This document shows positions 19,068 through 28,968 of a DNA stretch of 64,000 bases, in pieces. Below the pieces are notes generated by a model. It was given only the letters and a program-made list of their open reading frames with translations. It was not told the origin of the DNA and searched no databases. This DNA comes from Flaviaesturariibacter aridisoli (GTDB lineage Bacteria; Bacteroidota; Bacteroidia; Chitinophagales; Chitinophagaceae), in the NCBI RefSeq assembly GCF_004343705.1, contig NZ_SKFH01000011.1, forward strand, positions 62,001-126,000, read 5' to 3'. Within the stretch, counting starts at the first letter, position 1, and every line of letters begins with the position of its first letter. The position numbers were made by a program, and so were the translations under genes.

Positions 19068-20246
19068 ATGAGCTACCTTTCCCGCGCCCTGTTCGGGGCG
19101 CTGTTCCTTGTCCTGACCCTATTCGCATCCGCACAGCGCAACTGGCGCCCCGGCTACGTCGTCAACCGCGATGGTGACACCCTCCGCGGCGAGATCGACG
19201 ACCGCAAGTGGAGCCTGACGCCCGCTTCCATCGCCTTCCGCCCCTCCGCGCAAGACCCCCTTTCCGAGTACGGTGCCCGGCAGCTCAACGGCTTTGCCGT
19301 GGCCGACGGCGACCTCTATGCCGTGCAGGAACTGGAAGTGGACGATGCCCCGGTAGACATGGCCTACCTGGTGGACATTACCGAAAACCGGAGCAACCTC
19401 CGCCGGGTATTCCTCCGCCGCCTGTATGAAGGCCACCTGGTCTCCCTGTACGAATTGCAGGAAGCCTCCAAAACACACTTCTTTATCCGCGACAGCAGCG
19501 GCACCTTTACGGAGCTGCAATACCGGGTCGGCTACATTCCCGGCACACGCACTATCGATACGCGCCGGGGCTTTCGCAACACCCTGTATTTATACGTACC
19601 CGACAAAGAAAGCGCGCTGGCGGAAGCGGTGCGCAATGCCGAGTACAATTCGGAAAGCCTCCTGTTACTCTTCCCCAAACTCAATGCGGAACAATCCCTG
19701 AGCCGGAGCGAGCGCCTCCAGCGGACGCGTGGCATTCGCCTTCAGGTGTTCGCCGCCGCCGGCATCGTGACCAACTTCGTTCAGCTTAAGTCAACGCCAT
19801 CGATGGCGCAAACACCGCCCGAGAAATCGACCGCCGACCCGCTTTATATTGCCGGACTTGAACTGAGTGAAAAGAACCGCCTGCAACACTTCTTCCTGCG
19901 CCTCGCCTTTTCCTACTCGTCGTTCAGCTACAGCGGCGATGTAAAGCTTCCTACCGCGACGATCACTTACGAAGCCAGGAATGTCAAGACGTTCCGCAGT
20001 GGCGTTTCCGTCCATTACCAGCATCACTTCGGACGGCTGAAGGCGTACCTCGGCCCCGGCGTTGCCTTCGAATATTCCAAGGTGGATTACACCAACATCC
20101 CGCAGTTCCAGGAATACCGGGGCATGGTGCCGCAGATCGGCGGCGGCCTCCGTTTCGGCCCTGTTTTCGTTGCGGCCGATTACCGCTTTCCCACGCAGAA
20201 CCGCTTTCTCTCCGGCGCGCTGCTCTATGCAGGCTTCTGCTTCTGA
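19068..20246 (+). CDS. Secreted protein with C-terminal outer-membrane barrel-like region
   Basis: 392 residues from the ATG at 19068, which begins a clear signal peptide (SRALFGALFLVLTLFASAQ); a TACTTTCG box lies 27 bases upstream, so the in-frame start at 19014 is not used. The N-terminus GYVVNRDGDTLRGEIDDRKW is a pattern seen in Bacteroidota surface proteins of unknown function. The last 150 residues alternate like beta strands (LRLAFSYSSFSYSG, VSVHYQHHFG) and end in Phe, as outer-membrane barrels often do. Function unknown. Confidence 0.75.
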   Translation: MSYLSRALFGALFLVLTLFASAQRNWRPGYVVNRDGDTLRGEIDDRKWSLTPASIAFRPSAQDPLSEYGARQLNGFAVADGDLYAVQELEVDDAPVDMAYLVDITENRSNLRRVFLRRLYEGHLVSLYELQEASKTHFFIRDSSGTFTELQYRVGYIPGTRTIDTRRGFRNTLYLYVPDKESALAEAVRNAEYNSESLLLLFPKLNAEQSLSRSERLQRTRGIRLQVFAAAGIVTNFVQLKSTPSMAQTPPEKSTADPLYIAGLELSEKNRLQHFFLRLAFSYSSFSYSGDVKLPTATITYEARNVKTFRSGVSVHYQHHFGRLKAYLGPGVAFEYSKVDYTNIPQFQEYRGMVPQIGGGLRFGPVFVAADYRFPTQNRFLSGALLYAGFCF

Positions 20247-20261
20247 CCGGGCATCCCGCAT

Positions 20262-20295
20262 AAAAAAGCCCCCGCCTTGAGGCGGGGGCTTTTTT
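20262..20295. terminator. Bidirectional terminator
   Basis: A perfect 15-base stem AAAAAAGCCCCCGCC with a TTGA loop between convergent genes, with A and T runs on the two sides. Confidence 0.92.
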
Positions 20296-20303
20296 ATGAC
20301 TCG

Positions 20304-21716
20304 TTATCGGCCCGGCGGCTGGGGCAGCTCGATCTCGATCTCGTTGTCGAGATCGGGCTTCACGGTAAGCTTGCGCTCTACCGGCAGCACGATTTCGGGC
20401 TGGCGCTTTCCGCCAAAGAAACGGCCCGCGTCCCAAATACCGTTACCGTTGCGGTCGAAAAGCAGGCGCAGGTCGTAGTCGCCCGGCGGGAAGAGGTCGC
20501 GGCTGAGGGTGCCGCTGCCCACGGGCGCCGAGAACACGACCTTGTCGCCCTGCACGAATTGCAGCACGGGGTTGCTGGAGGGAACGGCACCGCGGAAGCG
20601 CAACAGCAGCTTGCCGTAGTCTGTAGTTCGTTTCGCGCTGAATAAGACCGTGTCGTTGCGCAGCTGGCTGCGGCCGGTGGTATCGGTGGCGAAGTCTTTT
20701 TCGAGGATCAGCTGGTAGCTGGCGCCCTCCGTCCAGGCGCTGCGCAGGCTCAGTACCCGGCGCGTGCTGTCGAGGCGCAGGCTGGCGGGCACCGCGGTCG
20801 CGCTGTCGCGGTAGAGGCGCACCTTGCTGCTGTCGAAAGTTTTCACTTTGTTGTCGAAGGTGATGCGGAAGTCGCTCTGCAGGTCCTGCGTGCCGGGTGC
20901 GGTGGTGTATTTGAGGCGACGGTCGGTAGCGGCCTGCGGCGTCGAACGGGGTGTGCCCGAGGGTGAAGCGCCATTGGTGACAGCGGGCGTTTCGCGGTAG
21001 GCATAGAGCTGCAGCGGCGTATTCCCGCGGCCCGTCGTCACCGAAGAATCCAGGAAGCCGAACAGCTGGTTCTTGGCCAGGTAGCGGCGGTTGTTCTTGT
21101 CTTCAAGCACATACACGGCAAAGGTGCCCGCCGGCAGGTTGCGGAAGCGGAAGCGCCCCTCGGCATCGGGGTGCGTGATGTAGCGCGGACCCTGCGTTAC
21201 CACGGCGCTGTCCTGGAGGTTGCGGTACAGTTCCACCAGCAGCGTGCTGTCGGTGCCGCCGGTCTCGGCAAGGGTGACGATGCCGTCCAGCGACAGCGAG
21301 TCGAGCGCGGGGCCGGTGGAAAAGGTATAGTCGAAGTCGCGCAGAATATTGCCTTCATTGAAATCGCGGATGGCGCTGCCGAAGTTAAAGGTGTAGGTGG
21401 TATTGGGCTCCAGCGTGTCTTTGAGACGGATGGTCAGCGTGCGGAGGCGGGTGGAGATCTCGGGCTGGATCTCGTACATCGGCGACACGGTCAGGTTGGT
21501 CCGCGTTTCCTGCAGCGTGATGTATTCGTCGAAGGTAAGCTCGATGGTCTTGCCGCGGAAGTTGGTCGTGGAGTCGGGCGGAGAAGAGCGCACGAGGCGC
21601 GGCGGCAGGCTGTCGCGCGGGCCACCGGCAGGCGGAACGATGTTGGCGCAGGAGTTTCCCAGCTGCGCCAGGATCAGCAGCAAAAAAGCGGCCGCCGGAA
21701 AAGAAAAGCGGTTCAT
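20304..21716 (-). CDS. Ig-like domain lipoprotein
   Basis: 470 residues, lipoprotein signal (lipobox LGNSC). The N-terminal CANIVPPAGGPRDSLPPRLV followed by SPPDSTTNFRGKTIELTFDEYI is a Bacteroidota SbsA-type Ig-like domain; further beta-rich regions and a GRFRFRNLPAGTFAVYVLEDKN segment resemble carboxypeptidase-regulatory-like folds. Such proteins are common, conserved and of unknown function. It follows the GH3 gene by 55 bases on the same strand and may be read through from that operon. Confidence 0.78.
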   Translation of the reverse strand: MNRFSFPAAAFLLLILAQLGNSCANIVPPAGGPRDSLPPRLVRSSPPDSTTNFRGKTIELTFDEYITLQETRTNLTVSPMYEIQPEISTRLRTLTIRLKDTLEPNTTYTFNFGSAIRDFNEGNILRDFDYTFSTGPALDSLSLDGIVTLAETGGTDSTLLVELYRNLQDSAVVTQGPRYITHPDAEGRFRFRNLPAGTFAVYVLEDKNNRRYLAKNQLFGFLDSSVTTGRGNTPLQLYAYRETPAVTNGASPSGTPRSTPQAATDRRLKYTTAPGTQDLQSDFRITFDNKVKTFDSSKVRLYRDSATAVPASLRLDSTRRVLSLRSAWTEGASYQLILEKDFATDTTGRSQLRNDTVLFSAKRTTDYGKLLLRFRGAVPSSNPVLQFVQGDKVVFSAPVGSGTLSRDLFPPGDYDLRLLFDRNGNGIWDAGRFFGGKRQPEIVLPVERKLTVKPDLDNEIEIELPQPPGR

Positions 21717-21771
21717 GTTCCGGCAAACATAATTCCTTTCCGGCGGCAGCCCTGCTAAGAAAGCGATAATC

Positions 21772-24054
21772 TTACTTGTCCAGTACGAACGACACCGACT
21801 GGGTGCGGTCCGACGAAGGGCCCACCTGCACCCGGAACTCGCCGGGCTCGGCTACCCATTGCAGCGCGCTGTTGTAAAAACTCAGCTCGTTCACCGTCAC
21901 CGGGAAGCGGATCGTGCGGCGCTCGCCCTTGCGCAGGTTCACTTTCCGGAAGGCCTTGAGCTTGCGCACCGGCTGCGTCACCGATGCCACGGGATCGGCG
22001 ATGTACAGTTGCACCACCTCTTCGCCGTCATAGGCGCCGCTGTTGGTAACGGTGACGGAGGCCATCAGCGTTTCGCCGCGGCGCAGGTGCGTTTTGTCGA
22101 GCGTCAGCGGACCGTAGGTGAACTGCGTGTAGCTCAATCCGTAGCCAAACGCGAACAGCGGGTCATTCGACACATCGAGGTAGTTGGAGCGAAACTTCTG
22201 TCCTTCGCCGGCGGGTTGCGGGCGGCCGGTATTCTTGTGGTTGTAGTAAACGGGGATCTGCCCCACGTTGCGCGGCCAGCTCATGCTGAGGCGGCCCGAC
22301 GGGTTGTAGCGGCCGAAGAGCAGGTCGGCGAGCGCGTTGCCCGCTTCGTGCCCGGGAAACCAATACTGCAACAGCGCATCCGCCTGGCGGGCTTCGTTTT
22401 CGATCGTCAGCGGGCGGCCGCTCATCAACACCACAACGATCGGTTTGCCGGTAGCCTTCAGCGCGGTCAGCAACGCCTGTTGCGACGCGGGCAGCCCGAT
22501 GTCAGAGCGGCTTGCTGCTTCGCCGGTAAATTCAGAAGCCTCACCCAGCACGGCTACGATCACGTCGGCGGCCTGTGCCACGGCGAGGGCCGAGTCGAGC
22601 AGTTGCTTCGAAGTACCCGGCCCCCTATCCACGCGCTCGCCGAATACGTTGGCGCGCTTGGCCAGCGCCGTGTCGTCGGTGATATTGGCGCCCTTCGCGT
22701 ACAGCACGTTCACCCCGCTCTCGCGGCGCAGGGCCTCGTAGATGGGCACAGAGGTTTGCGCATCGCCGCTCACCGCCCAGGTGCCGAGCATGTTGCTGCG
22801 GTTGTTGGCCAGCGGCCCGATGAGCGCGATGGTGCCGCGGGCTTGCAGCGGCAACAGGTTGCGGTCGTTTTTCAGGAGCACCGCCGAGCGCGCGGCATAG
22901 CGGCGCGCGGCGGCGCGCATGGCGGCATTCTGCACGGTGCGCCGGGCGCGGTCCGCATTGCAATAGCGGAAAGGGTCTTCAAAAAGCCCGAGCTTGTATT
23001 TCGCTTCGAGCACCCGGCGGCAGGCCGCGTCGATGTCGGCCAGCGTCACCTTGCCTTCCTTCAGCGATTTTTGCAGCGTGGTCAGAAAGCCTTCGCCCAC
23101 CATATCCATATCGATGCCCGCTTTGAGGGCGAGGCGCGACACTTCCTGCAGGTCGCCCATGCCGTGCTCGATCATCTCGTTGATGGCGGTATAGTCGGTC
23201 ACCACAAATCCTTTAAAGCCCCACTGGCGGCGCAGCAGGTCGGTCATCAGCCAGCGGTTGGCCGTGGCGGGGATTCCGTCGATCTCGTTGAAAGAGCTCA
23301 TCACGCTGCCCACACCGGCGTCGACGGCGGCCTTGTACGGCGGCAGGTAGTACTCGTACATTTTGACGCGGCTCATGTCGGTGGTGTTGTAGTCGCGGCC
23401 GCCTTCGGCAGCGCCGTACAACGCGAAGTGCTTCACGCAGGCCATCAGCGTGTTGTCGGCCGAGAGGTCTTTGCCCTGGTAGCCGCGCACCATCGCGGCC
23501 GACAGCTGGCTGCCCAGGAAGGGGTCTTCGCCGGCGCCTTCGGCTACTCGGCCCCAGCGCGGGTCGCGGGCAATGTCGACCATGGGCGAGAAGGCCCAGC
23601 TAAGGCCGTCGGCGGTGGCCTCATCGGCCGCCATGCGCGCGCTTTCCTCCACCAGCGCCGTATCCCAGCTGCACGACAGCGCCAGCGGTATCGGCCAGGT
23701 GGTCTTGTAGCCATGAATGATGTCGGACCCGAAGAGGAGCGGGATCTTGAGCCGGCTGCCCGTAACGGCGAGGGTCTGCGCCTGCCGGATCTTATCTACA
23801 CCGATCACGCCGAACAATCCGCCCACCTGCCCGCGACGGATCTTGCTCTCCACATCCGAGCTCACCACGGCCCCCGTGGCTACGCCACCACCGGGGGTCA
23901 GCAGGTTCAGCTGCCCGATCTTTTCCTCCAGCGTCATCCGCTTCATCAGGTAGCCCACGTACACGGTCATGCCGGAAGATCCGTTCTGCGCAAAGAGGCC
24001 GCTTACGGCGAAGAGCAACAGGAAGGCTAGGGTGGCTTTTTTCAACAGTATCAT
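21772..24054 (-). CDS. bglX: GH3 beta-glucosidase (BglX-like)
   Basis: 760 residues with a signal peptide ending at GLFAQ. Domains: (beta/alpha)8 barrel with KHF (208-210) and nucleophile Asp287 in GFVVTDYTAINE; alpha/beta sandwich (VVVLMSGRPL); and C-terminal fibronectin-III-like domain. Periplasmic BglX enzymes remove terminal beta-linked glucose. Last clear member of the locus; beside two GH144 genes it likely hydrolyses sophoro-oligosaccharides, as the GH3 enzyme next to a Bacteroides GH144 does. Specificity is inferred from context. Confidence 0.92.
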   Translation of the reverse strand: MILLKKATLAFLLLFAVSGLFAQNGSSGMTVYVGYLMKRMTLEEKIGQLNLLTPGGGVATGAVVSSDVESKIRRGQVGGLFGVIGVDKIRQAQTLAVTGSRLKIPLLFGSDIIHGYKTTWPIPLALSCSWDTALVEESARMAADEATADGLSWAFSPMVDIARDPRWGRVAEGAGEDPFLGSQLSAAMVRGYQGKDLSADNTLMACVKHFALYGAAEGGRDYNTTDMSRVKMYEYYLPPYKAAVDAGVGSVMSSFNEIDGIPATANRWLMTDLLRRQWGFKGFVVTDYTAINEMIEHGMGDLQEVSRLALKAGIDMDMVGEGFLTTLQKSLKEGKVTLADIDAACRRVLEAKYKLGLFEDPFRYCNADRARRTVQNAAMRAAARRYAARSAVLLKNDRNLLPLQARGTIALIGPLANNRSNMLGTWAVSGDAQTSVPIYEALRRESGVNVLYAKGANITDDTALAKRANVFGERVDRGPGTSKQLLDSALAVAQAADVIVAVLGEASEFTGEAASRSDIGLPASQQALLTALKATGKPIVVVLMSGRPLTIENEARQADALLQYWFPGHEAGNALADLLFGRYNPSGRLSMSWPRNVGQIPVYYNHKNTGRPQPAGEGQKFRSNYLDVSNDPLFAFGYGLSYTQFTYGPLTLDKTHLRRGETLMASVTVTNSGAYDGEEVVQLYIADPVASVTQPVRKLKAFRKVNLRKGERRTIRFPVTVNELSFYNSALQWVAEPGEFRVQVGPSSDRTQSVSFVLDK

Positions 24055-24168
24055 AAAAGCTGTATTTCTTGGTTTTATAAGGACACAAAGGAAAGTCAGG
24101 ACCGCTGCAAACCCGAACCGCGTCGTGCGGAAAAACGGGGTTGACGTAGTATTGATGTAGTGCCGGGG

Positions 24169-25926
24169 CTAGTCGGAACGCACGGGCTCCGACTTCGCTC
24201 CCACTCCACCTTCATTAAACGCCTCGATGCGGAAGTAATAGGCCCGCTCGCGGTCCATCCCTTTGAAGTAATATTCGTTCACGCCATACAACAGGATGTT
24301 GCTGTACAACTTGTCGGGCGATGTGCCCATGTAGATGTTGTAGCCCGTAGCCCCGTCTACCGGCGACCATTTGATCCAGGCACTGCGCTTGTCTTTTTCG
24401 GTGCGCAGCACGAAGAAGGCCTTCGGAGGCGGTGGCGGCGTCACGTTGCCTTTGCCGAAAACGCGGAGGCCGCTGATGGCGAACTTGCCCGTGGGCATGT
24501 GGCTATTTTCCAGGCGGATGTAGCGCGCCTGCACCGGCGTGGCGAGCTCCACGTAGTCGTGGGGCACGTCGCTGCGGTTGTGGCGCTTGTCGGCGATAAC
24601 GGTCCAGCGCTTTCCGTCGGTGGAAGCCTTCAATACATATTGGTGAAATACACCGCTGCTCTTGCCGAGAAACTCCGCATCCTGGTCGGCGTAGTTGATC
24701 TGCACCGCCTGCACCGTGGAAACCGCGCCGAGGTCGCTTTGCAGCCATTCGCCCGGGCCGCCCGACACGGCGCTCCAATAGGTCTTGATCGACTCATCCA
24801 CTGCGTTGTTGGCAGCGTAGCCACCCAGCGTGCTCGACACTTGCACCGGCTTGTTGTAGTTGAGCAGCATCCAGCCCGTGAAGCCGCCGTCCCCATTGGG
24901 CGAGTAGCCGTCCGCGCGCGCCGCCCCGGGCAGGTAGTGCGGGTAGTCGCCGAAGGCAGTGTTGCAATACATGACGCCGCTGCTGTCGAAGCCCGCCGGC
25001 CAGAGGCCGAGGCGGCGCTCGAAGTTGTTCTTTACCGAAATGCCGATGGTTGATACGTGCCAGTAATTGCCCCAGCGGTCCTGGAAGGTGGCGCCATGGC
25101 CGGCACCGCGTGCAAAGCCGCCGGCTTTCCACGACAGCGGGTCGGACTGCGGCGTGAAGGGCCCGAGCGGACCGTCACCGACCACCACACCGTCGGCATA
25201 GCCGCTGAACTCGGTACCGGGCGCGCCGTATTGCAGGTAATATTTTCCGCCGTGTTTGGTCATCCACGCGCCCTCGATGAAGGGATCCAGGAACGTATCA
25301 TCCAGGTATTCGCCGAAGCGCTGCCAACCGTAGCGCCAGGGCTCCAGCAGGTACATTTCCTGCCGTGTGCCAATGGGCCGCAGCGTCTTCCGGTCCAGCT
25401 CGATGCCGTAAAGCGGGTATCGGTTCGAAGAGCCGTTGTATTGATACAGCTTGCCGGGATCATCGGTGAAGAAAGCCGGGTCCCAGCCGCCGATCTCGAA
25501 GGAGTCGACGAGCGGCTTCCAGTCATTCCCCTTCGGATCGGTGCTCATCCAGATGCTGAAATTCTTTGTGTAGGTCGAACCGAACACGATCATCGTATCG
25601 CCCAGCACGCCCACGGCCGGCGCGCAGAGCTCGTCGTAGGTACCGGTATTCCAGGGACGCAGGAAGCGGCGCGACACGTAGTTCCAGTGCGAGAGGTCGG
25701 GGCTCCACCAGTAGCCCCATTGGTTGGTGGAAAACAGGTAGTAGTCGTTCTTATATATCACGATCACGGGGTCGGCGGTGGCGCGGTGCCGTCCCCATTC
25801 GGCAAAGGCCGGGATGGGGGTGTAGCCGTAATCGAGGTTTACCGGGTTGCAATAGGTGCGCTGCGCGCCGGCATAGTAAACGCCAACGCACAGGAGGCAG
25901 CACAATAGTGCGGTATGCCGTTTCAT
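24169..25926 (-). CDS. GH43-like glycosidase with discoidin and FN3 domains
   Basis: 585 residues, signal peptide ending at YAGAQ. The N-terminal five-bladed propeller region shows YCNPVNLDYGY ... ADPVIVIYKNDYYLFST and GGWDPAFFTDD, as in GH43. Residues about 350-480 look like an F5/8 type C (discoidin/CBM32) domain (QVSSTLGGYAANNAVDESIKTYWSA), then PPPPPKAF linker and an FN3 domain. The start overlaps the upstream GH144 stop as ATGA, so translation is coupled. Its role on a glucan is unclear; GH43 usually acts on arabinose or xylose side chains. Confidence 0.85.
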   Translation of the reverse strand: MKRHTALLCCLLCVGVYYAGAQRTYCNPVNLDYGYTPIPAFAEWGRHRATADPVIVIYKNDYYLFSTNQWGYWWSPDLSHWNYVSRRFLRPWNTGTYDELCAPAVGVLGDTMIVFGSTYTKNFSIWMSTDPKGNDWKPLVDSFEIGGWDPAFFTDDPGKLYQYNGSSNRYPLYGIELDRKTLRPIGTRQEMYLLEPWRYGWQRFGEYLDDTFLDPFIEGAWMTKHGGKYYLQYGAPGTEFSGYADGVVVGDGPLGPFTPQSDPLSWKAGGFARGAGHGATFQDRWGNYWHVSTIGISVKNNFERRLGLWPAGFDSSGVMYCNTAFGDYPHYLPGAARADGYSPNGDGGFTGWMLLNYNKPVQVSSTLGGYAANNAVDESIKTYWSAVSGGPGEWLQSDLGAVSTVQAVQINYADQDAEFLGKSSGVFHQYVLKASTDGKRWTVIADKRHNRSDVPHDYVELATPVQARYIRLENSHMPTGKFAISGLRVFGKGNVTPPPPPKAFFVLRTEKDKRSAWIKWSPVDGATGYNIYMGTSPDKLYSNILLYGVNEYYFKGMDRERAYYFRIEAFNEGGVGAKSEPVRSD

Positions 25927-27224
25927 TTGAGGTAAGGGCTTTTAAAATTCAGCTTGCGCAATCCGCCCTGGACCTCCGGGCAGCTCATAAACAACTTCCA
26001 CAGCAGGCCGCTGCGGTAGTTCTCGATCATCGCCACGATCGGTCCCTGGTCGATGGCCAGGTAGGACTCGGCATACCAGTCTTTGCTTTCGCTGAAGGCG
26101 TCGCGAAAACCGTAGGGCCCCCACAGCTTCGCTTTCTGCGGACCGTAGAAATACCGGAGTGCCTTCATCGACTCGGCCGGCGAATAAGGAAAGGCCGACA
26201 GTGCCGCCGTGGGCGTGATCACGCCCAGGTCCTCCGTCGGCGAGTGCGCGGCATAGCCCACCCAGGAGTCGGATGCCGTCAGGCCCCAGCAGTTCTCGCC
26301 GTAGCCTTTGTACTTCTTCGGGTTCTGCACGCAGTAATGGTGGTTGATCTTTGTATGGGCCGTGTTCTGCTGCCAGTAGTCGGCATAATCGTCCTTCAGC
26401 CCGTGCGGGTCGAGCCCGAGAAAGGAATACTGGCTGAAGAACAGCGGGCCGCCCCAGTCGAACCCGAGGGGCAGCACCGTGCCGAGGAAGGTCCTTCCGT
26501 TTTTGAAGAAATTGCTTTGCGCCCAGCCGCGGTGGTACACCGATGCCGGCACGGGATACCGATCGGCAGAGGCGGCCAGTATATATACAATAAGGCACTC
26601 GTTGAAGCCGCGGATCGGGAAGTTCATCGCCCAACCGTTGTTGGGACTCCAGTGCCAGTACAGCACGTCTTCGCCGCCCTTGGTGAACCAGTTCCACTCC
26701 ACGTCGCTCCACAGCCAGTTGATGCGGTTGCGCAGTTCGCGCTCCACGTTGTTGTCACCATTGAAATACTGGCGCGCACAGAGCAGCCCCTGGAAGAGGT
26801 AGGCCGACTCAACGAGGTCGGCGCCATCGTCTTTGCGGCTGAACGGTATGGTGCGCCCCGTAGAGCCGTTGAGCCAGTGCGCGAACACGCCGTGGTACGC
26901 ATCGGCCTTGAGCAGGAAGTTGACCATCTTCAGCAGGAGGCGCGCCGTGGTATCGCGACCGATAAAGCCGCGGTCCACGCCCGCGATGAGCGCCATCACG
27001 CCAAAGCCGGTACCGCCGGTGGTGACCACTTCGTTGCCGTAACCAAAGCTGTTGTTGCTCCGCTCGCGCGCCATGCCGCTTACGGGGTGGGCGAAGTCGG
27101 TGAAGTAGCGCAGTGTGGCCTTTTGCACGGTGTCGAGCAAGGCAGCGTCCGATAGTGTTTGCGACGAAGCGGGCGCAGCAACGGCCAGCAGGAAGACGAA
27201 GAGGAGCAGTCGGATCGGTTTCAT
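25923..27224 (-). CDS. GH144-type glucoamylase-like protein (beta-1,2-glucan active), copy 1
   Basis: 433 residues, signal peptide ending at ASSQ. An (alpha/alpha)6-barrel family with signature stretches YFTDFAHPVSGMARER, GFGVMALIAG, LYWHWSPNNGWAMNF, GFNECLIVYILAASA, NCWGLTASD and IDQGPIVAMIENYRSGLLW. The first GH144 enzyme was characterised from Chitinophaga pinensis as an endo-beta-1,2-glucanase; other members release sophorose. The signal peptide points to the periplasm. It lies ten bases after a paralogous lipoprotein and is coupled to the GH43 gene. Confidence 0.85.
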   Translation of the reverse strand: MKPIRLLLFVFLLAVAAPASSQTLSDAALLDTVQKATLRYFTDFAHPVSGMARERSNNSFGYGNEVVTTGGTGFGVMALIAGVDRGFIGRDTTARLLLKMVNFLLKADAYHGVFAHWLNGSTGRTIPFSRKDDGADLVESAYLFQGLLCARQYFNGDNNVERELRNRINWLWSDVEWNWFTKGGEDVLYWHWSPNNGWAMNFPIRGFNECLIVYILAASADRYPVPASVYHRGWAQSNFFKNGRTFLGTVLPLGFDWGGPLFFSQYSFLGLDPHGLKDDYADYWQQNTAHTKINHHYCVQNPKKYKGYGENCWGLTASDSWVGYAAHSPTEDLGVITPTAALSAFPYSPAESMKALRYFYGPQKAKLWGPYGFRDAFSESKDWYAESYLAIDQGPIVAMIENYRSGLLWKLFMSCPEVQGGLRKLNFKSPYLK

Positions 27225-27234
27225 GTGTTTGGTT

Positions 27235-28908
27235 TTACAGGTAAGGCGCGCTGAAGCCCAGGTTGCGGAGCCCGTTCTTTACTTCGGGGCAGCTCGTGAA
27301 CAGGTTCCAGAGCAGGCCGCTGCGGTAATTTTCCATCATCACCACGATGGGCCCCTGGTCGATAGCGAGGTACGAATCGGCAAACCAGGGATCCTGCAAG
27401 CGGAAGGCGTCGTGCGGGCCATAGGTGCTCCAGAGGCGATCGCCCAGCTTATAATAGAAAAAACGGAGGGCCTTCATGGATTCGGCAGGCGTATACGGAA
27501 ACGAAGAGAGGGCCGCGGTAGGTGCAAGGACACCCACATCGTTGGTCGGCGACGAGGCCGTGTAGCCATTCGGGATGTCGCTGGCGGTGAGGCCCCAGCA
27601 CTGATCGCTGTAGCCATAGTATTTTCTCGGGTTGGCCACGCAATAGTCGTGGTTGATGAGCGCATGATTCACCACCTGTGTCGTATAGTTGGCATAGGCA
27701 TCGGTGAGCCCGTTGGGATCCAGGCCCAGGAAGGAGTAGTGGGAAAAGAACAGCGGCCCGCCGTATGCAGGACCCAGGGGCAGCGGATGCCCGTAGTAGG
27801 AGCTGCCGTTGCGCATGCCCCCGCTCTGCGCCCAGCCCTGGTCGTACACGCTGCGCGGAATGCTGTGGGTGTTGGAAGAAGCGGCCAGCACATACGTGAT
27901 GAGGCATTCGTTCCAGCCGCGGATGGGCATGTTCATCGCCCAGCCACCGCTGGGACTCCAGTGCCAGTACAGCACTTGCTCGCCGCCCTTGCGGAACCAG
28001 TCCCACTCCACGCGGTCGACGATTGTATTGATGTCGTTGCGCAGCGCGGCCTCGTCGGCAGCGGCGCCGCTGAAATATTGCCGGGCGCAAAGCAGTCCCT
28101 GCACGAGGTAAGACGTCTCCACGAGGTCGGCGCCGTTGTCGGCCGGGCTGAAGGGTATGACCACGCCGGTAACACCGTTGAGCCAGTGCGGGTAGGCGCC
28201 GTGAAAGGTTTGCGCCGTGTTCTCCAAAAAAGCCACGGTCGTTTGCAGGCGCTGCAGCGCCTGTGCCCGCGTAATGAAGTTGCGGTGAGCGCCCACGAGC
28301 AGCGCCATGATGCCGAAGCCCGAGCCGCCCGAGGTCACCACGTCGCCCGACGTGTTACGCTCGCGGGCGAGGCCGCTGACGGGGTGGCCGAAGTCGTAGA
28401 AATACCGGAAGGCCTGCAATTGCGTTTGCTCCACAAGTGCGGTGTCGGAAAGAACCGGGAACTTATCGCTCGAGTCGATGCCGGTGAAGATCGTAAGGGT
28501 GGTGGCCGGCGAAAAGGCGCCGCCGGTGGCGGAGCGGAGGTCGCCGGAGAGGGTGATGCTGTAGCGGGTAAGTGGTTGCAGCGCGGTGGCCGGCGTTACT
28601 TGAAGCACGCTGTCGTTGCCGGCGTAGGCAAGGCTGTAGGTGACGGCGCTGCCGGTGCTGCTTTGAAAGGAGAGGCTGCGGCCGACGCTCGCGCGGTCGA
28701 GCGGCGCGGTAAAGGCGAGCTGCAGCTGTGGCTGCCGCAGTGGCACGCCAAAGGCGGTGAGCCCCGTTGCCGGCACCCCGTTGACCTGCAGGGAGGCGAG
28801 GCCGAAGCCGGGTACCGGTGCGGGCACCACGGGAGCGGCTCCTTCGTTTTTCTTTTTACAGGAAAAGGCCAGGAGGACCAGCAGGGCCACTTGGAGCGGG
28901 CGTTTCAT
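27235..28908 (-). CDS. GH144-type lipoprotein with N-terminal Ig-like domain, copy 2
   Basis: 557 residues; lipobox LAFSCKKK (Cys17), so probably on the cell surface. Residues 30-130 form an Ig-like domain (FTAPLDRASVGRSLSF ... YSITLSGDL). The catalytic part has the same signatures as copy 1 (YFYDFGHPVSGLARER, LYWHWSPSGGWAMN, QCWGLTASD, IDQGPIVVMMENYRSGLLW). A surface endo-acting enzyme feeding SusC/D and a periplasmic paralog finishing the job is the simplest reading. The gene is preceded by a terminator hairpin that may lower its expression. Confidence 0.85.
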   Translation of the reverse strand: MKRPLQVALLVLLAFSCKKKNEGAAPVVPAPVPGFGLASLQVNGVPATGLTAFGVPLRQPQLQLAFTAPLDRASVGRSLSFQSSTGSAVTYSLAYAGNDSVLQVTPATALQPLTRYSITLSGDLRSATGGAFSPATTLTIFTGIDSSDKFPVLSDTALVEQTQLQAFRYFYDFGHPVSGLARERNTSGDVVTSGGSGFGIMALLVGAHRNFITRAQALQRLQTTVAFLENTAQTFHGAYPHWLNGVTGVVIPFSPADNGADLVETSYLVQGLLCARQYFSGAAADEAALRNDINTIVDRVEWDWFRKGGEQVLYWHWSPSGGWAMNMPIRGWNECLITYVLAASSNTHSIPRSVYDQGWAQSGGMRNGSSYYGHPLPLGPAYGGPLFFSHYSFLGLDPNGLTDAYANYTTQVVNHALINHDYCVANPRKYYGYSDQCWGLTASDIPNGYTASSPTNDVGVLAPTAALSSFPYTPAESMKALRFFYYKLGDRLWSTYGPHDAFRLQDPWFADSYLAIDQGPIVVMMENYRSGLLWNLFTSCPEVKNGLRNLGFSAPYL

Positions 28909-28924
28909 ATGGTTCGTTTAAAAA

Positions 28925-28954
28925 AACCGGGACAACGCCTTCGTTGTCCCGGTT
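28925..28954 (-). terminator. Intra-operon terminator/attenuator
   Basis: Perfect 13-base stem AACCGGGACAACG with a CCTT loop, followed on the minus strand by T6-7. It lies between the LamG gene and the first GH144 gene, so it should separate highly expressed SusCD-LamG from the enzymes. Confidence 0.8.
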
Positions 28955-28968
28955 CGTTCGGAGAAAAA

